Assembly: GCF_000271665.2 (NCBI RefSeq) | Contig: NZ_CP010978.1 | Coordinates: 5,290,501-5,354,500, forward strand | Direction: 5' to 3' | Length of the DNA: 64,000 nt | DNA from: Pelosinus fermentans JBW45 | Lineage (GTDB): Bacteria > Bacillota > Negativicutes > DSM-13327 | Shown: piece by piece, positions 24,797 through 32,974 of the stretch | Position numbering within the stretch: the first letter of the stretch is position 1 | How the letters are laid out: each line of letters starts with the position of its first letter | The notes under the pieces: model-generated | Seen by the model: only the letters and a program-made list of their open reading frames with translations | Databases searched by the model: none | What the model was told of the DNA's origin: nothing | Translations under genes and position numbers: made by a program

Positions 24797-25096
24797 TTAG
24801 GGGATATTGGAGTTATTTATGTTCTTGTACGTTAGCACATCATAAACAATTTTTGCAATAGCATAATCAACATATGCTTTTTGATTAGGACTCAGCTTTC
24901 TAAATTTAATTAGCATATTCTCAAATTGCTTAGCGTTTTCTAATTTCCCACTATTGTATAGTTCCCTAAAGTCTTGCCCGCAACATAGGCAAGATAATAT
25001 GTCATTACCTGGCAAAGTATAGTATTTGACAAATTCACCATAAACAACAACTTCTAAAGGATAACCACATTCACACCATCGTACTTCTAATCCCAT
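24797..25096 (-). CDS. Small hypothetical protein with Cys pairs
   Basis: The 99-residue protein has a likely zinc ribbon made of CECGY near the N-terminus and CLCCGQDF near residue 37, followed by a helical C-terminal half (KQFENMLIKFRKLSPNQKAY). ATG 25096 is preferred because GGAGTGA precedes it; a GTG at 25108 is the longer option. No family is recognised. It lies inside the tRNA-Gly element. Confidence 0.5.
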   Translation of the reverse strand: MGLEVRWCECGYPLEVVVYGEFVKYYTLPGNDILSCLCCGQDFRELYNSGKLENAKQFENMLIKFRKLSPNQKAYVDYAIAKIVYDVLTYKNINNSNIP

Positions 25097-25466
25097 GTAA
25101 TTTATCACTCCATTCTAAATTATCGATTTAAACCTAAGATTATTCGGGTTTGCACTAATTCAGAAAACAATCCAGTTTCTAGCTATACAATCACTAGAAT
25201 CTGCACAGTCTTATGAATTAACTGCCCTAAAAATTAAAGTTGAATCCAAAAGATGTCACGGAGATGATTAAAACGAAAACATCTTAGAGAATAGGAATGG
25301 TTTTCTGGAAAAAGTTATGCAGCTATGCAATACAATTACGCCAAAACAGCTCGTTCTAATCAGTGTGATTCACTGCTCAATCAATATAAAATAAGGTTAA
25401 AGTGACCTATGCAAACGCCTTGTGTGTAGCAGGTTGCCCCACCTCCTTAATTAGCTTTCTTAAATC

Positions 25467-25580
25467 TTATTGACCATTATTCTTGGACTTTAGGAGTAAA
25501 AAAATATCTGTCGTACCTCCGTATATCTTTGCCAATTCAACCGCTGTAACTATATGAACTTCACGGGCTTTACAACTCAT
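25467..25580 (-). CDS. Doubtful 37-codon ORF, divergent from the repressor
   Basis: The frame (MSCKAREVHIVTAVELAKIY, then GGTTDIFLLLKSKNNGQ) resembles the C-terminal end of a small Cro/CI-like DNA-binding domain and is divergent from the XRE repressor across the operator region, which is where a cro-like gene would sit. The ribosome site is weak, and the helix-turn-helix is incomplete. It may be a remnant. Confidence 0.25.
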   Translation of the reverse strand: MSCKAREVHIVTAVELAKIYGGTTDIFLLLKSKNNGQ

Positions 25581-25605
25581 CCGTTACATTCTTTTAAAAA
25601 GTCTA

Positions 25606-25712
25606 TTATTCTTGGACAAATTCAGTATAATCCATTATTTGGGGATTGTCAACGTTTTAGACAAAGTTTCTTGGACTTCATTTAAGTCCATACATTTTAG
25701 ACTTATAATGGT
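25606..25712 (+). promoter_or_regulatory. Repeated operator-like half sites before the XRE gene
   Basis: ATTCTTGGAC occurs at about 25470 and again at 25608; a dyad TGGACTT-CATTT-AAGTCCA lies at 25672-25690; and TTTTAGAC(A/T) repeats at about 25655 and 25696. Such repeated dyads between a repressor gene and the opposite strand fit autoregulation by the XRE protein. Confidence 0.5.
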
Positions 25713-25728
25713 AATAGGAGTGATTTTT

Positions 25729-26070
25729 ATGGAATTTAAAGAAAGACTAAAAGAGTTAAGATTAAATAAAAAAATGACACAAGAAGAGCTTGGCAAAACA
25801 TTTAATGTAATTAAACAAACTATTTCAAGTTGGGAAAACGGCAATAGCCGTCCTGACATTTATATGGCGAGCAAAATAGCAGACTTTTTTGAAGTTACTA
25901 CGGATTATCTATTAGGTCGTACTAATGAACCCAAAGCAACAAAAGAAATTCCAACAGTTTCAGCTCACCATACTAACAATCCAATGTCCGACTTACCTCC
26001 CGAAGCATTAGAACGAGTTGAGGAATTTAAAGAACTAATGAGATTAAAATATGGTAAGAAGCCTACTTAA
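25729..26070 (+). CDS. XRE-family (CI-like) transcriptional repressor
   Basis: The 113-residue protein begins with a HTH_3 domain (FKERLKELRLNKKMTQEELG, IKQTISSWENG, residues 2-60) and has a short polar linker and a C-terminal helix. It lacks the peptidase domain of LexA-type repressors, so release probably depended on the ImmA-like protease encoded next to it, now broken. The ATG at 25729 follows AGGAGTGA; earlier in-frame starts lie in the operator region and are rejected. It belongs to the tRNA-Gly element, presumably controlling its excision or other genes. Confidence 0.9.
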   Translation: MEFKERLKELRLNKKMTQEELGKTFNVIKQTISSWENGNSRPDIYMASKIADFFEVTTDYLLGRTNEPKATKEIPTVSAHHTNNPMSDLPPEALERVEEFKELMRLKYGKKPT

Positions 26071-26085
26071 TATACGGAAGGTGAC

Positions 26086-26515
26086 ACTGTGCCAGATATC
26101 TTACTATAATTTGCAAAAGACGAAGTAATCGCAGTTGAATTTTTTGATTTTGTTCCACCAATAAGGGGATTTATTTTACGAAAAAATGCTTGCCTCCGAT
26201 CATTGGATTGGATAACTCCTTACCTCATGACACGCCTATGCTCCGCTGCATCTTAGCAGAAGAGTTAGGACATCATTTTACAACTGTGGGGTATTATACC
26301 CCCTGTGAATTTTATAATTATAGTGACCGCTTACCTATTAGCGAAATTGAGTATAAAGCCATGCGCTGGGCAGCAGATACCTGGTGCCAGAAAACGATCT
26401 CCTAGACATAATCGGCAACGGTTTGTACGAGCCTTGGGAACTAGCAGAGTACTTTACTATTACTGAAGAGTTTACCACTTTTAGAATGCGACTTTTCGGA
26501 GCCAATAAAATATGA
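26086..26515 (+). pseudogene. Broken ImmA/IrrE-type metalloprotease gene
   Basis: Pieces in different frames give an ImmA-like protein: an N-terminal part with an early stop (FAKDEVIAVEFFDFVPPI), then GLDNSLPHDTPMLRCILAEELGHHFTTVG with the HExxH-type zinc site (EELGHH), and after a further frameshift near 26390 PENDLLDIIGNGLYEPWELAEYF to the stop at 26515. At least two frameshifts and one stop are present. In ICEs and phages ImmA cleaves the neighbouring XRE repressor to switch the element on; here that switch is lost. Confidence 0.75.
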
Positions 26516-26659
26516 GGACGCAGCAAAAGACACAGCACTATCCCACTACGAGTAGGGACATCTGTGTTTATTTTGTAGTTTTCATCTCGAACATAGGTTC
26601 TTTAATGACTTATCGTATGCTAAAAATATACAAGATAAGTATCAAGGAGGAAGTTTATA

Positions 26660-27727
26660 ATGTTTTTCTTTTTTCCAGATGATCAAAGTACGGGTAGCAT
26701 TACAGATCCCGTCCCAAATGAATTAAATGATATTATCTTATATCAAGGTTCTGATGGTAATGTGAAAGTAGAAATACTTTTTGAAGATGAAACTTTTTGG
26801 TTAAATCAAAAAAGATTATCGGAGTTATTTGGTAAGGATATTCGTACTATTAGTGAGCATCTTAATAACATTTATTCCGAAGGCGAATTGACCAAGGAAG
26901 CAACTATCCGGAAATTCCGGATAGTTCAAAAAGAAGGTCATCGAGACGTTACACGTGAAGTCGATTTTTATAATCTTGATGCTGTTATTGCTGTTGGTTA
27001 TCGAGTAAATAGCCGAGAAGCTACTCAATTTCGTATTTGGGCAACACAAGTATTAAAAGAATTTATCATCAAAGGATTCGTCTTGGATGACGAACGATTA
27101 AAGCAAGGTAAGAAATTTGGCAAGGACTACTTCGATGAACTCTTAGAGCGCATCCGCGAGATCCGCGCTTCTGAAAGACGATTCTACGAAAAGATTACTG
27201 ATATCTATGCGCAATGCAGTATTGATTATGTTTCTAACTCAGAGATAACAATTCGATTTTATCAAACGGTGCAAAATAAACTCCATTGGGCAATCACAGG
27301 AAAGACCGCTCCAGAAATCATTGCAGATCGAGCAGATTCAAATAAAGAACATATGGGATTACAAACATGGAAGAATGCCCCGGATGGGAAAATTCTACAA
27401 TCAGATACCTTAGTTGCTAAAAATTATCTACAGCAACCAGAAATTAAAGAGTTAGAACGGATTGTCAGTATGTATCTTGATTATGCAGAAAATCAAGCAG
27501 CAAGACAAATCCCTATGAAGATGCAAGACTGGATACAAAAACTAGATGCTTTTTTACAGTTTAATGAATACGAAGTCTTACAAAATGCCGGAAAAATAAC
27601 GCGTCAATTAGCTGATGAATCCGCAAAAATGGAGTATCAGAAATTTCGAGTCATCCAAGATCGCTCCTATTTGTCAGACTTTGATAAAGAAGTAAAAAAA
27701 ATAACGCAAAAAAATAAAAAGAAATGA
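26660..27727 (+). CDS. RhuM-family protein
   Basis: The 355-residue protein matches the RhuM family: N-terminal ILYQGSDGNVKVEILFEDET followed by WLNQKRLSELFGKDIRTISEHL (a Bro/KilA-like winged helix), then VTREVDFYNLDAVIAVGYRV and RIWATQVLKEFIIKGFVLDDERL. A long helical C-terminal half follows. RhuM was first described in a Salmonella pathogenicity island and is frequent in mobile and defence islands, but its activity is not established. AAGGAGG precedes the ATG, and the gene is full length. It lies between the repressor and the integrase remnant of the element. Confidence 0.9.
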   Translation: MFFFFPDDQSTGSITDPVPNELNDIILYQGSDGNVKVEILFEDETFWLNQKRLSELFGKDIRTISEHLNNIYSEGELTKEATIRKFRIVQKEGHRDVTREVDFYNLDAVIAVGYRVNSREATQFRIWATQVLKEFIIKGFVLDDERLKQGKKFGKDYFDELLERIREIRASERRFYEKITDIYAQCSIDYVSNSEITIRFYQTVQNKLHWAITGKTAPEIIADRADSNKEHMGLQTWKNAPDGKILQSDTLVAKNYLQQPEIKELERIVSMYLDYAENQAARQIPMKMQDWIQKLDAFLQFNEYEVLQNAGKITRQLADESAKMEYQKFRVIQDRSYLSDFDKEVKKITQKNKKK

Positions 27728-27763
27728 TCCATCTGCTTGATAGTCTGAAAGGAGTGAAGCCGT

Positions 27764-28625
27764 TTGGCTACCAAGAAAAACAGATAAGCCCAAACGCCAC
27801 AATAACCAGGGCAGCATTTACTATGATGAAGCCACAAAAAAATATAGAGCTGCCATTACTACGGAAGATGGCAAGCGTACCAGTAAACGTTTTGAAACGG
27901 AACCTGAGGCAGAAGATTGGGTAGCTTTAAAACGTGCTGAGATGGGATTAGGCACCTTCATTGCGCCATCAGAAGTTAAGCTAGGATCATCTATGGCAGA
28001 ATGGTTAGAAACACACATCGTATATATGGCTGTCGTTAATGGCGTTCGAATGAGTGAACTTTTCGGGCTGCGTTGGATGGACGTGCAAGGTAATACTATT
28101 TCCATTCGTCAAGGTTTGCATATGACAGAAGCGTGTGAATTTATTTTCGAAGGGCCGAAGAGTGTCGCAGGTAAAAGAAAAATATCTTTACCTCCTGAAT
28201 ATATCCCTATATTAACCGAACACAAGACAAGAGCCGAGAAAAAGAACCCCGATGCCTTTATCGCTGAATCTCTTGTCTTTACCTCTTTAGAAGGAACACC
28301 TGTAAATCCTCAAAACTGGCAACGCTTCTGGCGCAAATTATTACACCAGGCAGGTGTAGACCATAAGAAATTCCATGCCCTGCGTCATACCCATGCTACT
28401 AAATTATTAGCGGCCAGAATGCCACTCATGGACGTAAGCCGTAGACTTGGACACTCCAAGCCATCACACACCTTAGATTTATATGGACATGCTATGCCAG
28501 GGCAAGATGATGTAATCGCAAATTCAATCGGACATATCTATAATCTGGCAGATAAAAAGAAAAAACCCGCCCTTAGATTAGGCAGAAAATTAAAGAGAAA
28601 AATAACAAAAGACGGACTTCCATAA
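27764..28625 (+). pseudogene. Tyrosine integrase gene with frameshift and internal deletion
   Basis: A TTG with AAGGAG upstream opens MATKKNR, then one extra T causes a stop. The next frame carries the integrase N-terminal domain (GSIYYDEATKKYRAAITTED to SSMAEWLETHI), then joins directly to the catalytic domain at VYMAVVNGVRMSELFGLRWM. The catalytic Arg, HALRHTHAT box, LGHSKPSHTLDLYGH and Tyr are intact to the stop at 28625, but the core-binding (SAM-like) domain between them is deleted. Its position beside the intact tRNA-Gly copy is typical of such integrases. It is most likely inactive. Confidence 0.85.
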
Positions 28626-28645
28626 TAGGAAATCCGTCTTATTTT
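28608..28645. terminator. Terminator overlapping the integrase stop
   Basis: AAGACGGACTTCC pairs with GGAAATCCGTCTT (one mismatch) and is followed by a T-rich stretch. Confidence 0.75.
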
Positions 28646-28714
28646 AAACTGATTTTAGCCTCGTTGCACCATGTTGACCACTGTACAGGATTGCACCACA
28701 CGCTAAAACCCGCT

Positions 28715-28766
28715 AATTTACTGGAGCGGGTGAAGGGATTCGAACCCTCGACCCACGGCTTGGGAA
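28715..28766 (-). repeat. Right attachment repeat within the tRNA-Gly gene
   Basis: This is the partner of 21881-21932: 52 bp with two differences. It spans the 3' flank and 3' half of the intact tRNA-Gly gene. Together the repeats define a 6.8-kb integrated element. Confidence 0.8.
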
Positions 28767-28796
28767 GCCGGTACTCTACCACTGAGCTACACCCGC
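28722..28796 (-). tRNA. tRNA-Gly (anticodon CCC)
   Basis: The minus strand begins GCGGGTG and ends CACCCGC-T-CCA, giving a full acceptor stem with encoded CCA. D arm, T arm (GGTTCGAATCC) and the anticodon loop TTCCCAA are present, reading CCC. It is the intact integration target of the element to its left. Confidence 0.95.
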
Positions 28797-28959
28797 ACAC
28801 TATATAAAAAGATTGAGGTACTGATAGAGCCTTCTTTTGCTCTGCTATGACTGCTTAGTATCCCAACGCTAATCATTATACCATATGCGTATAATAATAG
28901 CAATGAGTGGCGATAAATTCCTATTTACATCACATGAAGTGCGTTTCTATTGATTTAGG

Positions 28960-29566
28960 CTAAACCTTAAACTTAACAATTTCCAATTGCAGTTTTTCAG
29001 CTAATTGTGATAATGCGTCACTGGCAATAGCAATTTCTTCAATGGATGCGGTTCGTTCTTCTGTGGAGGCTGATACCGTCTGCGTCTTGCTCGCAGTTTT
29101 ATCGCTAACCCCGTCCAGTACTTCCATGGATGATGCCACCTGCTTTGCTCCTTCTGCTATATCGTGAATTGCAGCGACGGCTCTTTGAATCTCATCAGTT
29201 ACGTGGTTTACTAATGTAGCAAATTCACCAAAAGTATCTCCTGTTGCATTCATATTTTCCGTTACCGCCAATGTACCTTCATCCATCGCATGTACCGCTT
29301 TTTCAACCATCACTGCCGTAGCGCATTTTACTGATCACTTCTTTTGCTCTTTCTTGCGCTTCTTGATCTGCCATCACACCGGACTTAGAAAGGGTGTAAT
29401 AATATTCTACGGTGGAATGTGCTATTTCTACATTATTTTTTATTTGAATGTCCTTTTGCAAATAAATGTTTTCTTTTGTTTTAGGAATGATATAAAAGCA
29501 ACTTATGAGAACAAATAATATTGTGGGTATTACACTTAATAACATTAATTTTTTGTTTAATTTCAT
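28960..29566 (-). pseudogene. Truncated methyl-accepting chemotaxis protein gene
   Basis: The 5' part (29303-29566) encodes a membrane anchor and the beginning of a Cache-type sensor (MKLNKKLMLLSVIPTILFVL ... MADQEAQERAKEVISKM). The 3' part (28960-29313), in another frame, encodes only the last methylation helix of a chemoreceptor (VEKAVHAMDEGTLAVTENMN to QLEIVKFKV). Most of the sensor, the second membrane helix, HAMP and the CheA-binding hairpin are missing, so a large internal deletion with a frameshift has occurred. It overlaps the diguanylate cyclase stop as ATGA and was part of that c-di-GMP-controlled operon. Confidence 0.85.
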
Positions 29567-30627
29567 ACTATGATTCCTCTCCCATTGACTTCAAAAATGT
29601 CTAGTTCATCAATCCTCGAAGTAACTTTATTTTTTCCGGTTATTTTACTTTGGTACATGGCACGATCCGCCTGCTGTAAGAGTTCAAAGACGGTATCACC
29701 ATCTTCTGGAAAACAAGATATGCCAGCACTAAAGGTAATATGATTTTCGCTGTTGCCTCTTCCTATAAAGGTACTTTTCTCAACGCTTTTTCGTACTTTA
29801 TTAGCAAATGCTACGGCCTTTTTTTTATTAGTATGTGGGGCTAGTATTACAAATTCTTCTCCGCCAAACCGTCCTATGGAATCTGATTTTCTACAACTTT
29901 TCTTTAAGATTTTTGCAAAGTCACACAAAAGCTTATCACCTAGAAGATGCCCATGAGTATCATTAAACATTTTAAAATTATCGATATCAATAAAAATTAC
30001 ACTCATCGCGCTAGAATATCTTTTTGACAATAATAATGTTTTCTCGAGTACTGAGTTTAAAGCATTCTTATTATAAATTTGTGTTAGATAATCATACATC
30101 GCCTGTTGCTGTAGTGAATTAACTAATTTTACAATCTTTATGGCTTCACTAGCTTGTAAACCAAACATATTCAAGAGAAATACTTCTTGTTCTGTAAAGG
30201 GCTCTACCTTTTTTCTCATGACAGTGATAGCTCCCGTGCTGCTTTCCTTCCCCTTTAATGGTACACATACTATAGATCGTATCCCTTCCTTATTAGCAAG
30301 TCCGCTAGTATTCCATTCTATCGCTTGAGATATATCGCTATGTATATAAGGCTTACTTTCCGATACGACACAGCCAATTACCCCCTCCTCAAGACGAATC
30401 GGGGGTTCATTGATATAGCTTTTTGAAAGTCCATAACTTTTTACAATTGTAAGGTGTCCGCTTACAAGATTAAAATCTCTAATTACAACTGCGTCAGCTC
30501 TTGTAATAGTAAGAGCTGTTTTGGCAATATAATCCCATATATCATCCACTCCATCGTAGCTCGATAGGCGTTGTGAAATGAAAAATATTTTTTCCAGAAT
30601 CTCCTCACTAGGTAAGGTACAAAGCAT
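29563..30627 (-). CDS. GAF-GGDEF diguanylate cyclase
   Basis: The 354-residue protein has an N-terminal GAF domain (about 15-165) and a C-terminal GGDEF domain with active-site GGEEF and an RxxD inhibitory site (RKSD) five residues before it. It should therefore make c-di-GMP from GTP with product inhibition. No membrane segment is present, so it is a cytoplasmic sensor. It lies downstream of a c-di-GMP-I riboswitch and a 49-codon gene, and overlaps the chemoreceptor pseudogene; c-di-GMP therefore probably feeds back on this operon. GGGGTG precedes the ATG. Confidence 0.93.
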   Translation of the reverse strand: MLCTLPSEEILEKIFFISQRLSSYDGVDDIWDYIAKTALTITRADAVVIRDFNLVSGHLTIVKSYGLSKSYINEPPIRLEEGVIGCVVSESKPYIHSDISQAIEWNTSGLANKEGIRSIVCVPLKGKESSTGAITVMRKKVEPFTEQEVFLLNMFGLQASEAIKIVKLVNSLQQQAMYDYLTQIYNKNALNSVLEKTLLLSKRYSSAMSVIFIDIDNFKMFNDTHGHLLGDKLLCDFAKILKKSCRKSDSIGRFGGEEFVILAPHTNKKKAVAFANKVRKSVEKSTFIGRGNSENHITFSAGISCFPEDGDTVFELLQQADRAMYQSKITGKNKVTSRIDELDIFEVNGRGIIV

Positions 30628-30721
30628 CTCTTACACCCCTAAATCCCTATACTTCTTTGCTATTGACCAGCCCGGCGAATGGGTAGGCTACGATGCGAAG
30701 AAAGTGAAAATCCCCATAGCA

Positions 30722-30871
30722 TCAAGTTTTCTTTGCATCTGGAATATCATTAATAACTAGCTGTTCTTTATTAATTGCTTTAATATCTTGGAGAATCTCA
30801 AAAATATCACAAATTAGTTCATCTAATTCCTTTCCAATATCACCAATTTCCAAATTCTCCTCTTCTTTCAT
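30722..30871 (-). CDS. Small acidic protein under riboswitch control (49 aa)
   Basis: GAGGGGGA precedes an ATG opening 49 codons (MKEEENLEIGDIGKELDELI, then a helical middle and VINDIPDAKKT). The chain is strongly acidic and helical. No family is recognised. It is the first gene after the c-di-GMP-I riboswitch terminator and lies 94 nt before the diguanylate cyclase gene, so it is probably a partner or regulator in c-di-GMP signalling; this is inference from position. Confidence 0.65.
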   Translation of the reverse strand: MKEEENLEIGDIGKELDELICDIFEILQDIKAINKEQLVINDIPDAKKT

Positions 30872-30888
30872 AAAAAATCCCCCTCAAT

Positions 30889-30932
30889 ATAAAAAAACCG
30901 ACAGGTACATCAAATAAACATGATGCAACCTG
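30889..30932 (-). terminator. Terminator of the c-di-GMP riboswitch
   Basis: On the minus strand CAGGTTGCATCA pairs with TGATGTACCTG, followed by seven T. Its 5' arm uses the same bases as the 3' edge of the aptamer, so aptamer folding and termination are mutually exclusive; ligand binding should allow read-through. Confidence 0.8.
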
Positions 30933-31001
30933 GCAGTCATAGAACAATTGTATCGTTAGACCCAAGGCTTTGCGTCCCTGCCTTTCGGCAGGTTTGCTTA
31001 T
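30924..31001 (-). ncRNA. Cyclic-di-GMP-I riboswitch (GEMM-I)
   Basis: The minus strand contains the GEMM-I core: GCAAACC, a stem with GAAA tetraloop, GGGACGCAAAGCC, then GGGTCTAA and a closing GCCAGGTTGC segment. The tetraloop, its receptor and the ligand-binding bases are all recognisable. It precedes a small gene, a diguanylate cyclase and a chemoreceptor remnant on the same strand. With the overlapping terminator it is most likely a transcriptional ON switch. Confidence 0.95.
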
Positions 31002-31165
31002 AATTCTAATGTATAGCTGTTCATGTCATTTTGCGATGTATGCTAGTTTTCTGATGGAAATATTTGACGAAAATTAGAATTACACTACTATTGGCTACTC
31101 TATAAGTATAGTCTAGTAGTAAGGGATATTCTATTATCTCCATAAGCTAAATTTCCAATAAAAAA

Positions 31166-31194
31166 ATATCTTATCATTATCCCTATAAGATATT
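31166..31194 (-). terminator. Intrinsic terminator
   Basis: AATATCTTAT and ATAAGATATT form a 10-bp stem followed on the minus strand by a T run, just after the PucR-type regulator gene. Confidence 0.8.
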
Positions 31195-31204
31195 AGTTAT
31201 GGAC

Positions 31205-32785
31205 TTAATTTGCTTTAATAACTTGATTTACAAGGCGCAATTTCAGAGCTACTCCAAGGGCGAGTCTTGTCTCAAAAGAATCAAGGGATACTCCTAATAT
31301 TTTTTCAATACGCTGCTTGCGAAAAACAACTGTTTTGGGGTGCAGAAACATTTTTTCCGCAGTCTTTTTTAAATTGGAGTGCTGCAATATCTCCTCTAAG
31401 GTGGTTACAAGGTTGGTTCCCTTTTCTTCGTCATAACGAATAAGAGTACCAATTTGCTCTTTAACAAATTCCTTTGCACCTTCATTACCAATATTTTTAA
31501 CTAAAAGCTGTAAAATTCCTAAGTCTTTATAATGAAAAATACCATCTTCCTTGCCTTGACATTGTGCCGCCACGGTAGCACTCCATCCTTGCCAGTAAGT
31601 CTTCCTAACACTATTTAAGCCTGTTTGTACATTACTAATTCCAAGCACGAGTTTTAGTTGAGAATCATATTGATAAATCTTCTCTAGTAACGCATGAGCA
31701 AACATCATACTGCTTTCCACTGTTGCGTATTCGACGTTCCCCCCTTGATATAAAACGCCTATATCATTTCTACAATTCCATACAATGCAGCCTTTCTCAT
31801 TCCCCAACACTTCAATAATATTATTCTGTTCTTTTTCCCTGCCAATAAAGTCCTTGCAAACTAATAAACAACAAATTAGGGGACGAGAAAAATCCAACCC
31901 TAATGTATGCATATAATCTTTTATTCTTTCATCTACGCTGGTAGTTCCCATTACGATATCATTTAAAAAATCACTTCTGCGTCTAAGTTCATAGGCTAAG
32001 TGAAGCATTTTCTCGGTTTTTCGTTGAACTGTAATATCATGTAAGGTACCCAAGGTACCGGAGATATTCCCATATTGATCCTTTGTAAGTCGAGCATATA
32101 CCTCGATCCAGCGAAATTCACCATTTTTAGTAGAATAACGAATTTCATACCGACTATATGACCGTTTCTCTTCGATTATGGATTGGAACTGTTTATAATG
32201 AAATTCCTGATCATCTGCATACACATAATTCAAAAAAAATTTTCCGATACTTTCCTCTATCGTAAAACCTGTAATCCTTGTCCATATAGGACTTAAGTAA
32301 GTCCAACATCCTGCTTTATTTGTTTGAAATATGACACCTTTTACATTATCAATAATTGCTTTATGCTTCTTCTCTAAATACAGCAGCTTACTTTCTAGGT
32401 TATCAATATATTTTACTAATTCTGTATTGCTCAATTTATATTGTTTTCCTGCCTCTTTATCAAAGGGCTTTTCTTTTAATTGATTTCCTTTTTCAAGAAT
32501 AGAAGCATCCTGAGAGATTATCGTTTGATAAAAATAGGGGAATAGTACACTCTTTCCGATACCTAACTCACGTATGATTTTTTCATAGTTATGATGTAAA
32601 ATAGCCGCTTCACGTTTGAATTCTTCAGTAAGAACCTTTTTTACATTTCCCAAAGATATGTCCCTCCCCGTTGTGATACTATGTTCTCTTGAATTAGCAA
32701 CCATTCCTGTCTCGACCAGCCCTACAAGTATTTTAACTGTATCTAGCCAATCTCCCTTTCTTATCGTAAGGTAAGAATCAGCCAT
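31205..32785 (-). CDS. PAS-domain transcriptional regulator with PucR-type helix-turn-helix
   Basis: The 526-residue protein has an N-terminal helical region, a PAS domain with PAC motif at about 140-260 (ITGFTIEESIGKFFLNYVY, FRWIEVYARLTKDQYGN), a degenerate GGDEF-like CdaR domain at about 300-410, and a C-terminal HTH_30 (LKKTAEKMFLHPKTVVFRKQ, about 470-500). Proteins of this build (CdaR, PucR) activate catabolic genes in response to small molecules; the PAS domain suggests a redox or ligand signal. The ribosome site is weak. No obvious target operon is adjacent except the chemoreceptor upstream. Confidence 0.85.
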   Translation of the reverse strand: MADSYLTIRKGDWLDTVKILVGLVETGMVANSREHSITTGRDISLGNVKKVLTEEFKREAAILHHNYEKIIRELGIGKSVLFPYFYQTIISQDASILEKGNQLKEKPFDKEAGKQYKLSNTELVKYIDNLESKLLYLEKKHKAIIDNVKGVIFQTNKAGCWTYLSPIWTRITGFTIEESIGKFFLNYVYADDQEFHYKQFQSIIEEKRSYSRYEIRYSTKNGEFRWIEVYARLTKDQYGNISGTLGTLHDITVQRKTEKMLHLAYELRRRSDFLNDIVMGTTSVDERIKDYMHTLGLDFSRPLICCLLVCKDFIGREKEQNNIIEVLGNEKGCIVWNCRNDIGVLYQGGNVEYATVESSMMFAHALLEKIYQYDSQLKLVLGISNVQTGLNSVRKTYWQGWSATVAAQCQGKEDGIFHYKDLGILQLLVKNIGNEGAKEFVKEQIGTLIRYDEEKGTNLVTTLEEILQHSNLKKTAEKMFLHPKTVVFRKQRIEKILGVSLDSFETRLALGVALKLRLVNQVIKAN

Positions 32786-32921
32786 CCTCAGATGCAGTAT
32801 TCTACATCATTATGGGTTAAATTACAAAATATCTCATATTTATAATAGTATACTATCCTGCCTTACTTTTCTATAGTTCCCTTATTAAGGTTTCTCTCTC
32901 TTTGTTAATTTAGAGCTCGCA

Positions 32922-32953
32922 AAAAAACTCTGCCCCCTATAGGCAGAGTTTCT
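32922..32953 (-). terminator. Intrinsic terminator
   Basis: AACTCTGCC and GGCAGAGTT form a stem with A/T runs on the outer sides, directly after the chemoreceptor gene. Confidence 0.85.
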
Positions 32954-32974
32954 TATAGTAGTACCTGAATTTTG

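Noticed and set aside
27724-27924. Plus-strand 66-codon ORF before the integrase catalytic region
   Set aside because: The integrase N-terminal domain is clearly encoded in another frame of the same bases.
30659-30725. Second c-di-GMP riboswitch on the plus strand (GGGTAGGCTACGATGCGAAG)
   Set aside because: The GGGACGCAAAGCC core and the tetraloop stem are missing; only a short resemblance to the 3' segment exists.
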